Positions 36,526-45,784 are shown, counted from the first letter of the stretch. The stretch is 64,000 nt of DNA from Plantactinospora sp039889035 (GCA_039889035.1 JBDQQY010000030.1:54211-118210), one strand, 5' to 3'. Program-made: numbers and translations. Notes: generated from the sequence alone by a model not told the origin.

Positions 36526-36539
36526 TGTGAGCGCTAACA
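36526..36539. promoter_or_regulatory. LacI-type operator upstream of the xylanase gene
   Basis: TGTGAGCGCTAACA, a near-perfect palindrome centred on GCGC that matches the common actinobacterial LacI-family operator. It lies 79 bp before the xylanase start and downstream of the truncated LacI gene, so it is the likely site at which that repressor once shut off the hydrolase genes. Confidence 0.8.
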
Positions 36540-36696
36540 GGCTGATCGATGGAACTAGATTTCCAAAAACTGCCAGCCATGGCAAGCGGTAGTTTCAGCG
36601 CCTTCTTGGAAGTTTCGGAGACGGAGCGGCCGACTGGACCTGGCCGAGCGCGTCGGCCAGGGACTTTCCAGCGTTGGCGGTGCCCGTCGCTTCCGG

Positions 36697-37467
36697 TCAG
36701 GCGGCTGCCGGCGCGGTGCTCCCCCGAACGGTGAGAGCCGTCGCCAGCTCAAGCCCGAGCTGCGGGGTCCGCTCCCCCCGCGCCAGAGCGAGCGCCAACT
36801 CGGTGGCGGTGGCGGCCATCTCGGCGAGCGGCTGGTGGACGGTGGTCAGCGGAGGGTCGACCAGGGTGGCCAACGGCAGATCGTCGAAGCCCACCACGCT
36901 CAGGCCCGGAATCCGCAGTCCCATCCGCCGGGCGGCCTGGTAGACGCCGAGCGCCTGCAGGTCGTTGCAGGCAAAGATCGCGGTAGGTCGATCGGTACGG
37001 GCCAGCAGGTCGAGCGCGGCGGCCTCACCCTCCTCGACATTCAACCCGGCGTCGACCGACAGATCGGACGCCGCGCCCAGCCCGGCGGCCTCCAGGGTCG
37101 ACCGGAACCCGTCCATTCGGGCCCGGCAGCACAGGATCTGTCCCGGCCCGCCGATCATCGCGATCCGTCGGTGGCCCAACTCGACCAGGTGACGGGCGGC
37201 GGATCGACCGCCGGCCCAGTTGGTGGCGCCGACGAAGGGCACATCGGCTGGCAGTTCGACGGTGGGGTCGAAGACGACGAACGGGATACCTCGGGCCCGC
37301 AACTGGTCGCGCTGCTCGCCGTCGAGCTGAGCCACCGTCACCAGGCAGTCCGGGCGGCGGGAGATCGTGTCGTCGATCCAGTACCGGATCGCGTTGCGTT
37401 GCGGGCCGAACTCAATCAATTCCGGTCCAGGAAGTTCGTCCGCGCCCTCAACCAGCATCACCTGATC
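36697..37467 (-). pseudogene. LacI-family transcriptional repressor, DNA-binding domain lost
   Basis: The sugar-binding (periplasmic-binding-protein-like) domain and C terminus of a LacI/GalR regulator. Visible are GQILCCRARMDGF, FACNDLQALGVYQAA, SVVGFDDLPLATLVDPPLTTV and the usual Gly/Ala-rich end. The N-terminal helix-turn-helix and hinge are absent: at about 37467 the sequence changes to an IS3-type transposase fragment on the other strand. Without the DNA-binding head it cannot repress the xylanase operator next to it. The protein may have sensed xylo-oligosaccharides, judging from its neighbour. The open frame extends a little into the insertion sequence with in-frame starts, but these belong to the IS. 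Confidence 0.85.
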
Positions 37468-37707
37468 GGGTCGATGGGCAGAGTAGGCGCCGCCGGTGAC
37501 AACGCCGCCATGGAATCCTTCTTCGGCCTCCTGCAGAACAACGTCCTCAACCGCCGATCCTGGACTACCCGCCAGCAGTTCAGGACGGCGATCGTGACCT
37601 GGATCGAACGGACCTACCACCGCCGCAGACGCCAACGATCCCTGTCCCGGTTGACCCCTATCGAGTACGAGACCATCATGACCCCACCGGCCAGTCAGGC
37701 CGCGTGA
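37468..37707 (+). pseudogene. IS3-family transposase C-terminal fragment
   Basis: The last 75-80 codons of an IS3-type orfB: GDNAAMESFFGLLQN (with the catalytic Glu), then TWIERTYHRRRRQRSLSRLTP and a stop at 37707. The upstream part of the transposase is missing; the fragment joins the inside of the LacI gene. It is unlike the complete IS3 element at 41.7-43.0 kb. Confidence 0.85.
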
Positions 37708-37805
37708 CTTGAACTGTCACCTGCCGGTGCAGCCGACCCAGCCGCTGCCGCGACGAGCCATATCGTGGCACGTCGTCTGCCCACTCGTTGCCTGTCAACA
37801 AGCAA

Positions 37806-37839
37806 GAGCCCCTTTCCCTGACTTTCAGGAAAGGGGCTC
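37806..37839. terminator. Strong hairpin, 12-bp perfect stem
   Basis: GAGCCCCTTTCC, a 10-nt loop, then GGAAAGGGGCTC. The stem is perfect, and there is no T-run after it on either strand. It may act as a terminator or mark one border of the recombinase-associated element next to it. Confidence 0.55.
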
Positions 37840-38055
37840 CGACCTGGCATTTCAGTCCGATGCTCCGGTCGCATCGATTGCGGCGGAACCCAGACGGATA
37901 CGATGCCTCTGGAGCAGTACGGCTTCAGGATTGTCGGCAGGGCGCAGCGGCTCAGCATCAGATACCGTACCGCCGTCGCAGAACCTGCGCTGCGCGATGG
38001 CGGTGCTCGAGGCGGCGACTACGTCGACCTGGAGGAGCAGCCGGAGATCACTAGG

Positions 38056-39355
38056 TTACCGTCGGCGCCATCGGGGCCGAGACCGGCGGTGGAGACGGTG
38101 GAATCGCTCGGGGGAAGCTACCAGCGATAGTCGACTACGGCATCCGCATCTGCGTACAGGACTGGTGGGGTTGCCGTATCGATCGCCCCTCGGACACAAA
38201 CTAATACATGATCCACTGGGTTCGGCCTCCGCTTCGATGATGCGGGGGCCTGGTTTGTATGTGAGTGTGAGGCCGAGTTGCCGGTACACCTCGGCCTTGT
38301 CCGCCGGCTCGGCGGCACGCAGGATCGCGGTGATGCCGTTGTGGGCCTCGACGATGGTGTTGATCTCGTCTGGAGTCATAGCGCGGCGGCCGGTGAGCTG
38401 GCGGAGTTCGGCCTCGGCAACGGTCTTCTCGGCTTGCACCTGGGTGGTCCACTGCTGGACGAGGGCGGGATCGGTGCCGGCTTCGAGGGCGGCACGGTAG
38501 CGGTCGAGCTTGGCGTCACATGTGGTGATCTTTTCGCGGGCGGCGGCGAGCCGGTGCTGGTCGGTGTCGCTGTGCTGGGCGTCGACCATTGCCTGCCGGG
38601 TGCTTCGCAGGTTGGTTGGCCGGAACGCCCGGGCGATCCACGGGTCGATCAGCTCGACGATCTTGTCCTCACGGATGTAGAGGCTGCGGGGGCGGGCGAT
38701 GGTGTTGGCGTCGGCGTACTCGGCGGCGTAGGTGCACCGGTACTGGTTGCGGTTGTTGTTGAAGCTGCCGACCATACGTCGGTCGCACAGGCCGCAGAAC
38801 AGCAGGCCGGACAGGACGTAGCCGCGCTTGCTGGCCCGGGGCTTGGTTGTCACGCCGGGTCGGCGGGCACCGGCGGCGATCAGGGTTTGGACCTGTTCGA
38901 AGGTGTGGTCGTCGACGAGCGGCTCGTGGATGCGGTTGGTGGAGTAGATCCATTCCCGGGACGGGTTCCAGCGCATCTTCGTCTCGTGACCGAGGGCGAC
39001 GTCTTCGATGTCGATCAACATCTCGGTTTTGCGTTGCCGGTTCCATACCTGCCGGCCGGTGTAGCGGGGGTTGGCCAGGATGACGCGGACGGCGCTCTTG
39101 GCCCAGGCGTTGCCGGATCGGTGGGGGTTGCGGCGGGGGGTCGGCGGCGGACGGCGAGGGGATGCCCTCGCGGGTGAGGCGCTCGGCGATGGCGTAGATG
39201 CCGCTGCCGGCGAGAAACTCACGGTAGATGCGGGCTACCACGGGTGCGGTAAGCGGGTCGGGTTCGAGGCGATGTAGTCGTTTGCCGTCGGCGGCCTTGC
39301 CTGGGTTCAGGTGGGGGCCCGCGTCGGCGAGCCGGTAGCCGCACGGGCGGATCGG
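38056..39355 (-). pseudogene. Serine recombinase, N-terminally truncated and frameshifted
   Basis: The recombinase and zinc-ribbon domains of a large serine recombinase. RPCGYRLADAGPHLNPGKA begins the similarity near 39350, continuing to GREGIPSPSA-like sequence. A frameshift near 39140, in a run of G and C, moves the rest (NPRYTGRQVWNRQ, then CGLCDRRM with paired Cys and a C-terminal coiled coil) to another frame. The catalytic serine domain is missing entirely, replaced at about 39355 by the upstream region of a plus-strand gene. It cannot be functional. It differs clearly from the 30.2-kb recombinase in the C-terminal part, so it is not a simple duplication. Confidence 0.85.
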
Positions 39356-39376
39356 GGCTGTGCGAAGGTAGGCCGC

Positions 39377-39982
39377 ATGGGTTTCTTCGACCGTCCGGTC
39401 GCCGCGCCGGCACCCGAACTGGAACCGCCCACCCCGCCCCGTCCTGCCTGGATGAAGCCGGAGGCCGTGTTCCCCAGCCTCGTACCGGAGCACCGCCTGC
39501 TGGCCCACATCGGCAGCGCCGCAATCGCGATCGGTGGCCTGCTCGCTTACCCCACCGGCTTCGAGTTCACTGTGACCGCGGTGCTCCGGACCCCGGACCG
39601 CAGGCCCGACCTTCCGCACCATGACATTCACCAGATGGGGTACTGGGCCGGCCGTCCCTTGCCGGCCGAATTCCTCCGGGTGGGTGTGCAGTTCGCGGAT
39701 GGGAGCAGCATCACCAACCTGGACCGGCACGCGTTTCCGCCGCTGGACGCTGAGCCGGCTGGCCCGGTACTGATCCCGGCCAGCGCCGAGGCAGACGACC
39801 GGCGACGGGTGGCCCACTACTGGGTCTGGCCTCTGCCGCCATCCGGGCCGGTCGCCTTCGTCGTTGAGTGGCCGGGGTACGGCATCCCCGAGTCACGGGT
39901 AGAGGTCGACGGCCAGTTGATACTCGACGCCGCCGCGCGGGCAGTCCGGCTCTGGCCCGAGGCCGACGAGGCGACCGACTAA
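39377..39982 (+). CDS. Conserved hypothetical actinobacterial protein
   Basis: A 201-residue soluble protein with no catalytic motif I can name. It opens MGFFDRP followed by a Pro-rich stretch (about 8-25), then alternating short hydrophobic strands that suggest a beta-rich fold; AHYWVWPLPPSGPVAFVVEWP near residue 150 is the most distinctive part. Similar proteins occur as isolated hypotheticals in actinomycetes, as I recall, without a known role. Its start lies only about 20 bp from the broken end of the serine recombinase gene, so its native promoter may have been replaced. There is no signal peptide or membrane segment. Confidence 0.65.
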   Translation: MGFFDRPVAAPAPELEPPTPPRPAWMKPEAVFPSLVPEHRLLAHIGSAAIAIGGLLAYPTGFEFTVTAVLRTPDRRPDLPHHDIHQMGYWAGRPLPAEFLRVGVQFADGSSITNLDRHAFPPLDAEPAGPVLIPASAEADDRRRVAHYWVWPLPPSGPVAFVVEWPGYGIPESRVEVDGQLILDAAARAVRLWPEADEATD

Positions 39983-40303
39983 CCAGGCCCGGACCTGGCC
40001 CTCCGGGCGAAGGTGACACCGTCGCACTGTCAGCGGAGGTAGCCGGCGCCGTCGCGAGCTTGGGGATCACGGAAAGTGCCAAGTAGGTCCGGACAACATC
40101 ACGCCGAGCCGTCCGAGCTACCTGGCACCACCACTGGTCGCGGGGTCCACCCGTGCCGAGTTCAGCCGGACCGGACAGCTGCCGGTCAGGTCATGCCTGT
40201 CCTGTCCGGGTGAAGATGGCGGAGTCCAGGTCAAGATGGCGGATGATCTGGCGGCGTCCAGATTTAGGTGGCGTGTCATGGGCATTGATGGATCGTTAAG
40301 GGC
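39983..40303. other. Intergenic region with repeated AAGATGGCGG motif
   Basis: 321 bp without a gene. Near 40211-40232 the motif AAGATGGCGGA occurs twice (GTGAAGATGGCGGAG and GTCAAGATGGCGGAT), an arrangement typical of the multiple terminal repeats of IS21-type elements. No transposase is attached, so this may be an IS scar. Confidence 0.4.
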
Positions 40304-40834
40304 TCAGCGGCTGTTGGGCAGCGGGTGTCCGCAGATGGCTTCGGCGGCATCCCTGGCGGTGTCCGCCCGCTTCTGCGCGGGACCGTAGTCGATGACGAGG
40401 CCCCGCCTGGGCTCCTCCTCGGCGACGAAGCGCGCCACCTCGACACTGGCGGAAGCCCACTCCGTCAGCGTCTGCCGCAGGTCGCCGGTGGCGTACGCGC
40501 TGGCCTGCGTCAGCCGATCGGCGAACTCGCTGTAGGTGGCCGCGACCTTAACCCGCAACGCGCGGCCCTGCTCGCCGCCGCCGATGGCCAGTGCCTCCTG
40601 AAACAACTGCCCAGACGCGGCCGAGTCCGTGGCCCGGCAAACTGCGCGCAGGATGTCGGCGCTGGAAGCGGCCGTGGGCAAGGCAGCGGCCGTGGGGACA
40701 GAGGGGGCGCCGGTGGGTGGGCCGCTCGACGCCGGTGCGCTCGCCTGCGGATCCGGCCCGTCAGACGAGCCGGAGCACGCGGCCGGCACGAGCGCCAGCG
40801 CGAAGGCCAGGCAGGCGATCACCCTTCTGATCAC
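40304..40834 (-). CDS. Putative lipoprotein of unknown function
   Basis: A 176-residue exported lipoprotein. Positive N terminus, hydrophobic stretch and lipobox VPAAC with the Cys near residue 20, followed by a Ser/Pro/Ala-rich linker to about 60. The rest is predicted helical, with alternating acidic and basic residues and a conserved-looking AICGHPLP at the C terminus. It should be attached to the outer face of the cell membrane. The start GTG at 40834 follows GGACGGAGGACTCC, a good ribosome site; the longer frame upstream has none. I do not recognise a family. Neighbouring genes give no functional clue. Confidence 0.75.
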   Translation of the reverse strand: MIRRVIACLAFALALVPAACSGSSDGPDPQASAPASSGPPTGAPSVPTAAALPTAASSADILRAVCRATDSAASGQLFQEALAIGGGEQGRALRVKVAATYSEFADRLTQASAYATGDLRQTLTEWASASVEVARFVAEEEPRRGLVIDYGPAQKRADTARDAAEAICGHPLPNSR

Positions 40835-41089
40835 GGAGTCCTCCGTCCGGGTCAGCGGGCACAATGGTCGGCACCCCAGAGGTGTGCCACATCGCTGCCC
40901 TGCATTATCGCGGAGTTCCGCACCGTCGTCGGCCGAGCCGGCCGCCGAAGACGTCAGCCGCGTGGCCATGGTCTCCTGGCGCCGAGAAGGTTGTTGAACA
41001 CAGCCAGCGGTCCAGCAGTTCGGCCCGCGACGGTTGCCTTCGCGCCGCTCGGAGACCCCTCTCTGTTCACCGTCCCGATGGTTGTCAAC

Positions 41090-41500
41090 TCACTCCTGCT
41101 TGGGGGTGCGTCTAATTACCACGACGATCCACGCGGCCGAGACTGCCCAGCCGGTGACTAGGGTGACCACCCACATGACTGGTGCGTCGGGGTTAAAGAC
41201 GTCGTTGGTGAACCAGCCCGACAGGAGGAATCCGGCCGCGAAGATCCACGGTGTGAGTAGCAGCAGGGTTAGGCGCGTGTTGCGTGGCTGTCCGGTTGGC
41301 CTTGCCTCCAGCCGGTCGCTCGCCTGTTCGCCGACGTCCCCGCCCGCTACAGGCTGCGCCGACGCGCCGGCGGTGGCGGCCGGCTGTGGCCTGACGCGGT
41401 CACGGAGGGCGATCAACAGAGCAACGATCGACGCGATCCCGCCGACGATGCCGACCACGAGGTTCGCCACATTGAGTACATCCACGAACCTCTTGTACAC
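41090..41500 (-). CDS. Small integral membrane protein, hypothetical
   Basis: A 136-residue protein with three likely transmembrane segments: about residues 10-30 (VVGIVGGIASIVALLIAL), 77-95 and 108-128. A hydrophilic Ala/Gln/Gly-rich loop separates the first from the second. The start is GTG at 41500; an internal GTG seven codons later is possible. No family recognised. It lies between the lipoprotein gene and the IS3 element, on the same strand as both. Confidence 0.55.
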   Translation of the reverse strand: MYKRFVDVLNVANLVVGIVGGIASIVALLIALRDRVRPQPAATAGASAQPVAGGDVGEQASDRLEARPTGQPRNTRLTLLLLTPWIFAAGFLLSGWFTNDVFNPDAPVMWVVTLVTGWAVSAAWIVVVIRRTPKQE

Positions 41501-41756
41501 ATAGACTCGCTGATCCGCTAGAGACGCCGGAAAACCGCAAGGTAGTCGCAGACACCCGCGCCGTCGCCCGTCCGTATTAGACTAACGAACCCCAGCTCGC
41601 CGTACGCCCCAACCGCAAGGTCGGATCGGATGGGATGCGACAGGTTGTGTGGGACATGGCCTCCGGCTGGCCGCCGTCGAGTCGAGGTCGGCCAGGTTGC
41701 CGAGGGACGGTAGTTGGGCTTGACCCGATTTGACGGACAGGGTCGATAAGCTGATC

Positions 41757-42656
41757 TCACGCTACCTTGCTGTATGACCTGCTCGTGTACCCGGTGGCCT
41801 CGTAGGCGGCGGGGCTGAGGTAGCCGAGGGTGGAGTGCCGCCGGCGGGTGTTGTACCACCCTTCGATCCAGTTGAAGATCGCGGTGCGGGTGGCGGCCCG
41901 GGTGGGCCAGACCCGCCGGTCGAGTAGCTCGGTCTTGATGGTGGCGAAGAACGATTCGGCGACGGCGTTGTCCCAGCACTGCCCGTTGCGCCCGACCGAG
42001 AGACGGATGTTGTGCCGCTTCGCGAGGCGGGCGTACCGGGCACTCGCGTATTGACAGCCCTTGTCGCTGTGAAAAATTACCGGCCCGGCCGGACGCCGTG
42101 ACGCGATTGCGTGGGACAGGGCTTCGGCGGGCAGATCGGTGCGTAGGTGGTCGGCGGTGGCCCAGCCGACGACCCGACGGGACGCCAGGTCGATGACCGT
42201 GGCCAGATACAACCAGCCCTCCCACGTGTTGATGTACGTGATATCGCCGCACCAGCGGGCGTCAACCTCGACGGGATTGGTGGTGAAGTCCCGGCCGACC
42301 AGGTCGGGACGTGGTCCCGCTGTCGGGTCGGGCACTGTGGTGGTGCGCCAACGTTTCGGTGTCCTGCCGCACAACCCGGCGGTGCGCATGAGCCGGGCGA
42401 CGCGCTTGCGGGAATGCAGCCGGCCCTGGGCGTGGAGTTCGGCGTGCACCCTCGGCGCGCCGTAGGTGCCGGCTGACGTGTCGTGGATCCGGAGGATCCG
42501 CTCGGTCAGGTCGGCGTCGATCCGCTCACGCCGTGATGGGCCGTTGGTGCGGTGCTGGTAGTAGGCGGACCGGGAGACCTTCAACAGCTGGCGGGCACGT
42601 CGCACGTTCCCGTCTCGCCGCGCTTTCTCCGCCTCGATGAACGGGTACACGTTCAC
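41757..42656 (-). CDS. IS3-family transposase OrfB (DDE integrase core)
   Basis: A 299-residue DDE transposase. The helix-turn-helix-like N terminus (ARQLLKVSRSAYY) and GTYGAPRVHAEL lead into the rve core. The acidic triad is visible as Asp in WCGDITYI, Asp in VIFHSDKGCQYAS and Glu in DNAVAESFFATIK. The GTG start overlaps the orfA stop by 4 bp, so it is read by coupling or frameshift fusion with OrfA. It seems intact and lies inside matching inverted repeats. Confidence 0.93.
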   Translation of the reverse strand: MNVYPFIEAEKARRDGNVRRARQLLKVSRSAYYQHRTNGPSRRERIDADLTERILRIHDTSAGTYGAPRVHAELHAQGRLHSRKRVARLMRTAGLCGRTPKRWRTTTVPDPTAGPRPDLVGRDFTTNPVEVDARWCGDITYINTWEGWLYLATVIDLASRRVVGWATADHLRTDLPAEALSHAIASRRPAGPVIFHSDKGCQYASARYARLAKRHNIRLSVGRNGQCWDNAVAESFFATIKTELLDRRVWPTRAATRTAIFNWIEGWYNTRRRHSTLGYLSPAAYEATGYTSRSYSKVA

Positions 42657-42889
42657 CGGGTCTCCTTCACGAAGAAAGCCGTGGCCCGTTTCAAGATGTC
42701 GACGTCCTCACGCAACTGGCGGTTCTCGCGCCGCAGCCGCGCCAACTCTTCCCGCTCGGCGCTGGTCAGCCCGTCCGATCGGCCGCCGGAATCGATATCA
42801 GCCTGTTTGACCCAGTCCCGGACCGCGATCTCGGTCAGGTCGAAGTCCTTCGCGACCTGCGCGATCGACCGGTCACCCCGCCGACACAC
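42653..42889 (-). CDS. IS3-family transposase OrfA, 5' end apparently frameshifted
   Basis: The DNA-binding OrfA of the element. AQVAKDFDLTEIAVRDWVKQA is the helix-turn-helix, followed by a leucine-zipper-like ELARLRRENRQLREDVDIL. Homology continues upstream of the first usable start (FTPEFKAEIVEVC), but the ATG at 42951-42953 is in another frame. This suggests a small indel in the A-run near 42945, which may reduce or abolish OrfA synthesis. The element's mobility is therefore uncertain. Confidence 0.75.
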   Translation of the reverse strand: MCRRGDRSIAQVAKDFDLTEIAVRDWVKQADIDSGGRSDGLTSAEREELARLRRENRQLREDVDILKRATAFFVKETR

Positions 42890-43068
42890 CTCAACGATCT
42901 CCGCCTTGAACTCCGGCGTGAACGCCCGACGGCCGGCGTGGCTTTTTACCCATGCCTTCCATGATGAACATCCTCCCGAGGAGGCTCACAGCCCCCTGAG
43001 CTGGGACGTCCGTCAAATCGGGTCAGGCCCAAGTGGCACCGGGTGACGCTGACGGATACGTACGCACA

Positions 43069-43379
43069 GCGTTCGAGGCGATGGCGCCGGCCGGCGGTTC
43101 AACCTGCGGAAGGGCCAGCGGCATTCACCATGTCGCTGGTGGCCGGCCACGGATGGCGGGGCACCTGGGTCGGGTCGTGGCTGGAACGCGATCACGTAGT
43201 GGCGCTGGACTTCGACACCACGGTCGTGGGGGTCGACTCGCAGTTGTTTGGGCTGTCCTGGACGACCAGGGGCGTGTCCGCTCGCACACGCCAAACTACT
43301 TTGCCCGGCGGACGGGTGGCTCGGCGGTGGTGGCGGGTCCGGGCCGCCCCGTCCCAAGCACGTGCGGTTGACTGGCCGG
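43069..43379 (+). pseudogene. TnsA-like transposase endonuclease remnant (copy 1)
   Basis: A decayed N-terminal part of the actinobacterial TnsA-like (PD-(D/E)XK) endonuclease. Pieces in three frames can be joined: FEAMAPAR, then RFNLRKGQRHSP, then GSWLERDHVVALDFDTTVVGV, then QGRVRSHTPNYFARRTGG. At least three frameshifts are needed, so it is dead. It begins beside the right end of the IS3 element. TnsA-like proteins cut the 5' ends of Tn7-like transposons; no TnsB or TnsC is visible nearby. Confidence 0.7.
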
Positions 43380-44006
43380 ATGGAATGGATTCTCGGCCGG
43401 CCCGATACGCCTGACCTGATGTACACCGTCGACCTCGTGAATGCCCGGCACCCCGACTGGGATCTGTGGGTCCCTGCGATCGAGCTGGTGCGGTGCGGGC
43501 AGGCGGTGAAACCAGCCGTCTTCCTCAAGGTCGGCCAGTACGAGTACAACGTGTGGTCGGAGCGGGTGGTGCTGGAGGCGGTTCGGTGGGAATGGCACCC
43601 GCCGAGGCCGTGCGTGGTGTTCCGCATGTCGATGTTCTTCCGTGACCCGCAGGGCGGCCGGCTGGGAGTCGGTGCGCGGGGCCAGATCACGAACACCACG
43701 GTCGAGATTGACCAGTACAGCCACCAGTTGGTGTGCGCCGCGCTGTTCGACCCGACGCTGCCTGACCACATCGACCGGATCACAGCGCTGGCACAGGCGC
43801 CAGGTCCGCTGGTGGTGTTCTTCGTCGAGGAGCACGGCGCGGGTATGAACTACATCTACTGCGGCGGTGTCACCGGCGGCGCCCTGTCCAAGCTCCAGGA
43901 CGCATCGCGCGAGGCGGCGAAGCTGCCATCACCCGATCGGGCAGCTTTCGCCCGCGCGTGCGCTGCGGCGGAGGCCGACCAGCCCACGAAGAACTGGTGG
44001 AGTTGA
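43380..44006 (+). CDS. Hypothetical protein next to TnsA-like remnants
   Basis: A 208-residue soluble protein of unknown function. No signal peptide or membrane segment; regular alternation of hydrophobic strands and a central YEYNVWSERVVLEAVRWEW segment near residue 60 suggest an alpha/beta fold. The C-terminal 40 residues are charged and helical (SREAAKLPSPDRAAF). I do not recognise a family, and the trailing NWWS end is distinctive. The ATG at 43380 is used because the reading frame upstream belongs to the decayed TnsA-like gene. It appears intact amid broken genes, so it may be either recent cargo or under selection. Confidence 0.5.
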   Translation: MEWILGRPDTPDLMYTVDLVNARHPDWDLWVPAIELVRCGQAVKPAVFLKVGQYEYNVWSERVVLEAVRWEWHPPRPCVVFRMSMFFRDPQGGRLGVGARGQITNTTVEIDQYSHQLVCAALFDPTLPDHIDRITALAQAPGPLVVFFVEEHGAGMNYIYCGGVTGGALSKLQDASREAAKLPSPDRAAFARACAAAEADQPTKNWWS

Positions 44007-44414
44007 GCACGACATGGAACTGTAGGCCGCCGACATTTCGGTCACGGCTGGGCCGCACACTGCCGAAGCGTAGGCCAACCGATTACCGGCGACACCCGCA
44101 GCTGCATGGCCGCGCTGCGGATGTGGCCCTTGACGCCGGCATCCCGTGACCTGCTCTGACCGGGTCGCCGGCTGGTCCCACAACCACATGATCCACTGAA
44201 CCCGCCAATAGGCCCGGACAGCGTAAGGGCGAACCGTCCAGGTCTACTTGGCGGAGCCCTGGTCAGCAGGCTCGACTTCGCCATTCTCAACTGGACGGGA
44301 CATTTGTCCTGTATCGCAGAAGGTTGCGAGTGTCAGACTTAGGTTACGAGTGATCTTGCGAGGATCAAGATCACCGTGCGAGTCGCTGCCGAAGTTCGAG
44401 TGATCGATGTCGAA
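44007..44414. other. Intergenic region between hypothetical gene and second TnsA-like remnant
   Basis: 408 bp in which I see no gene. It is less GC-rich toward its right end. Short minus-strand frames lack ribosome sites and family motifs. Confidence 0.4.
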
Positions 44415-44735
44415 GAATGTTCGGTGTGACGGCGACGTTGAGCGTGGTCTCCGACGCGGCTGACGTGGAGCTGGACGGGTTCCGGCTCGGGGTACGTCGC
44501 CGCGGACGGTACGCAGCATCGGTTGTCGCGCGAATGCCTGGTCGGTGCGGTTCGAGGCAATGTCGCCAGCTCCCCGGTACAGGGCTCGGAATGTCCAGCG
44601 GCATCTGCCGGGTCTGTGGTGGTCATCGACTATGGCTGGTCACGTCGGGTACGAGTCGTGGCTCGAACGCGACCAGGTGATGTGGTTGGACTGGGATCCG
44701 CTGGTGGTCGAGATCGCCGCGCGGCCGTCCGCATA
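44415..44735 (+). pseudogene. TnsA-like transposase endonuclease remnant (copy 2)
   Basis: A second decayed TnsA-like gene. DVELDGFRLGVRRRG, then in other frames HRLSRECLVGA and FEAMSPAPRYRARNVQRH, and LPGLWWSSTMAGHVGYESW leading into WLERDQVMWLDWDPLVVEI (Glu and Asp of the nuclease core). Two frameshifts separate these parts, and the C-terminal half is missing. It resembles copy 1 in order of motifs but not closely in sequence, so they are probably from different transposons. Confidence 0.7.
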
Positions 44736-45094
44736 CAAGCTTGCGCGGGCAGGGAGACCGCGCTGGGGATCCTGGTTCGGCCTCAGGGCATGCGGCCGAC
44801 GCCACCAACAATTCTTACGTTCCACCTGGACAACAAGCCGAGCAGCAGCGGGCGCGGCCACGCTACCCCGCGACGGCCACCGCACCTACCCTTCAGATCT
44901 CAGCAATTCCAAGGATCACGCGGTGGCCGTCTCGCGTCCCGCCCGCCCAACCGCCACAACGATGGTCGAAAGGAGCCTCACGGGAAGAAGTGTCTGGACC
45001 GTCCCACCTACAGGCCGTTGGCCGGTTCCTTATGTCGGCTGTAGACGTTCAGGCCAACTTGAACGGGCCACAGGAACCCAAGGGAGTCATCATC
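44736..45094. other. Region between TnsA-like remnant and DHFR-like gene
   Basis: 359 bp. Open frames run through it but show no recognisable domain; they probably represent decayed downstream sequence of the TnsA-like locus. The last 40 bp include an AAGGGAG ribosome site for the next gene. Confidence 0.4.
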
Positions 45095-45436
45095 ATGACC
45101 GACCGCAAGGTGCGCGCCAATCTGGCCCTCACGATCGACGGACGCTACAACGGCCCCGGCGGCGATTTCGGCGCGTTCATCCCGTACGTGACTACTGACG
45201 TCGCACGGGACCACATGACCAAGAGCTGGGAAGGTGCCACGACCGCCGTACTGGGCCGCCTCAACGCCGAGGGATTCCTCGGATTCTGGCCGACGGTCGC
45301 CGACAACCCCAATACCGACCCGCGCGACCGCGGATACGCGAAATGGTTGGTCGACTCGGACAAAGTTGTCCTGTCGACCACGCTGACCGAGGCGCCATGG
45401 GAACGCACCCGCCTGGTGAACGCTCCAGCCGCCGTG
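45095..45436 (+). pseudogene. Dihydrofolate reductase-family (RibD C-terminal) protein, 3'-truncated
   Basis: The N-terminal 113 or so residues of a RibD-C/dihydrofolate-reductase-like protein: KVRANLALTIDGRYNGPGG at the start, TTAVLGRLNAEGF, and DKVVLSTTLTEAPWERTRLV. These small reductases typically have about 180-200 residues and bind NADPH; the second half is lost here. At about 45436 the sequence switches to a transposase fragment on the opposite strand. Start ATG has an AAGGGAG site, so a truncated product could still be made. Confidence 0.8.
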
Positions 45437-45750
45437 GCCCGTCCTTGGCGAACCCGGTGTCGTCGACCACCCACACCCTCGGCGTCACCACCTGCACCGC
45501 GGCCATCGCCACTCGCCGTCGCACACCGACCACGTCCCACGTCGACGAGGTCAGGAACTGCTGCAACTGCTGATGATCCACCCCGAGACGAGTCGCCATC
45601 GGCTGCATCGACCTACGCTGCCCATCCAGCATCAGACCACGCAGATACCGCACACCCGTCTCACGCTGATCCACCCGAGACAACCCGGCGAACACCCCCG
45701 AGCCGAACTCCTGCAGCTGATCCCGGACCCGCGCTAGTACGGCAGCCGCA
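45437..45750 (-). pseudogene. IS701-family transposase N-terminal fragment
   Basis: Roughly 100 codons of an IS701/DDE transposase distinct from the complete one at 46.2 kb: LSRVDQRETGVRYLRGLML, LGVDHQQLQQFLTSSTWD, and VWVVDDTGFAKDG with the first catalytic Asp. Both ends are missing. It lies exactly against the truncated DHFR-like gene. Confidence 0.8.
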
Positions 45751-45784
45751 CTTCGTGATCGAGAGGTTCCCGTGTTCCGGCTGG

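Larger units (their letters stand above)
41721..43025 (-). mobile_element. IS3-family insertion sequence, complete with inverted repeats
   Basis: A 1305-bp element bounded by perfect 18-bp inverted repeats, TGACCCGATTTGACGGAC at 41721-41738 and its complement at 43008-43025. The similarity extends 5 bp further out (GGGCT/GGGCC), so the true ends could be 41716 and 43030. I find no clean target duplication. It carries overlapping orfA and orfB transposase genes and has separated flanking sequence beside a decayed TnsA-like gene. Confidence 0.88.

Noticed and set aside
37740..38060. tRNA-associated attachment site near the truncated recombinase
   Set aside because: No cloverleaf or TTCGAATC-type T-arm is visible; only the isolated hairpin at 37806-37839 is supported.
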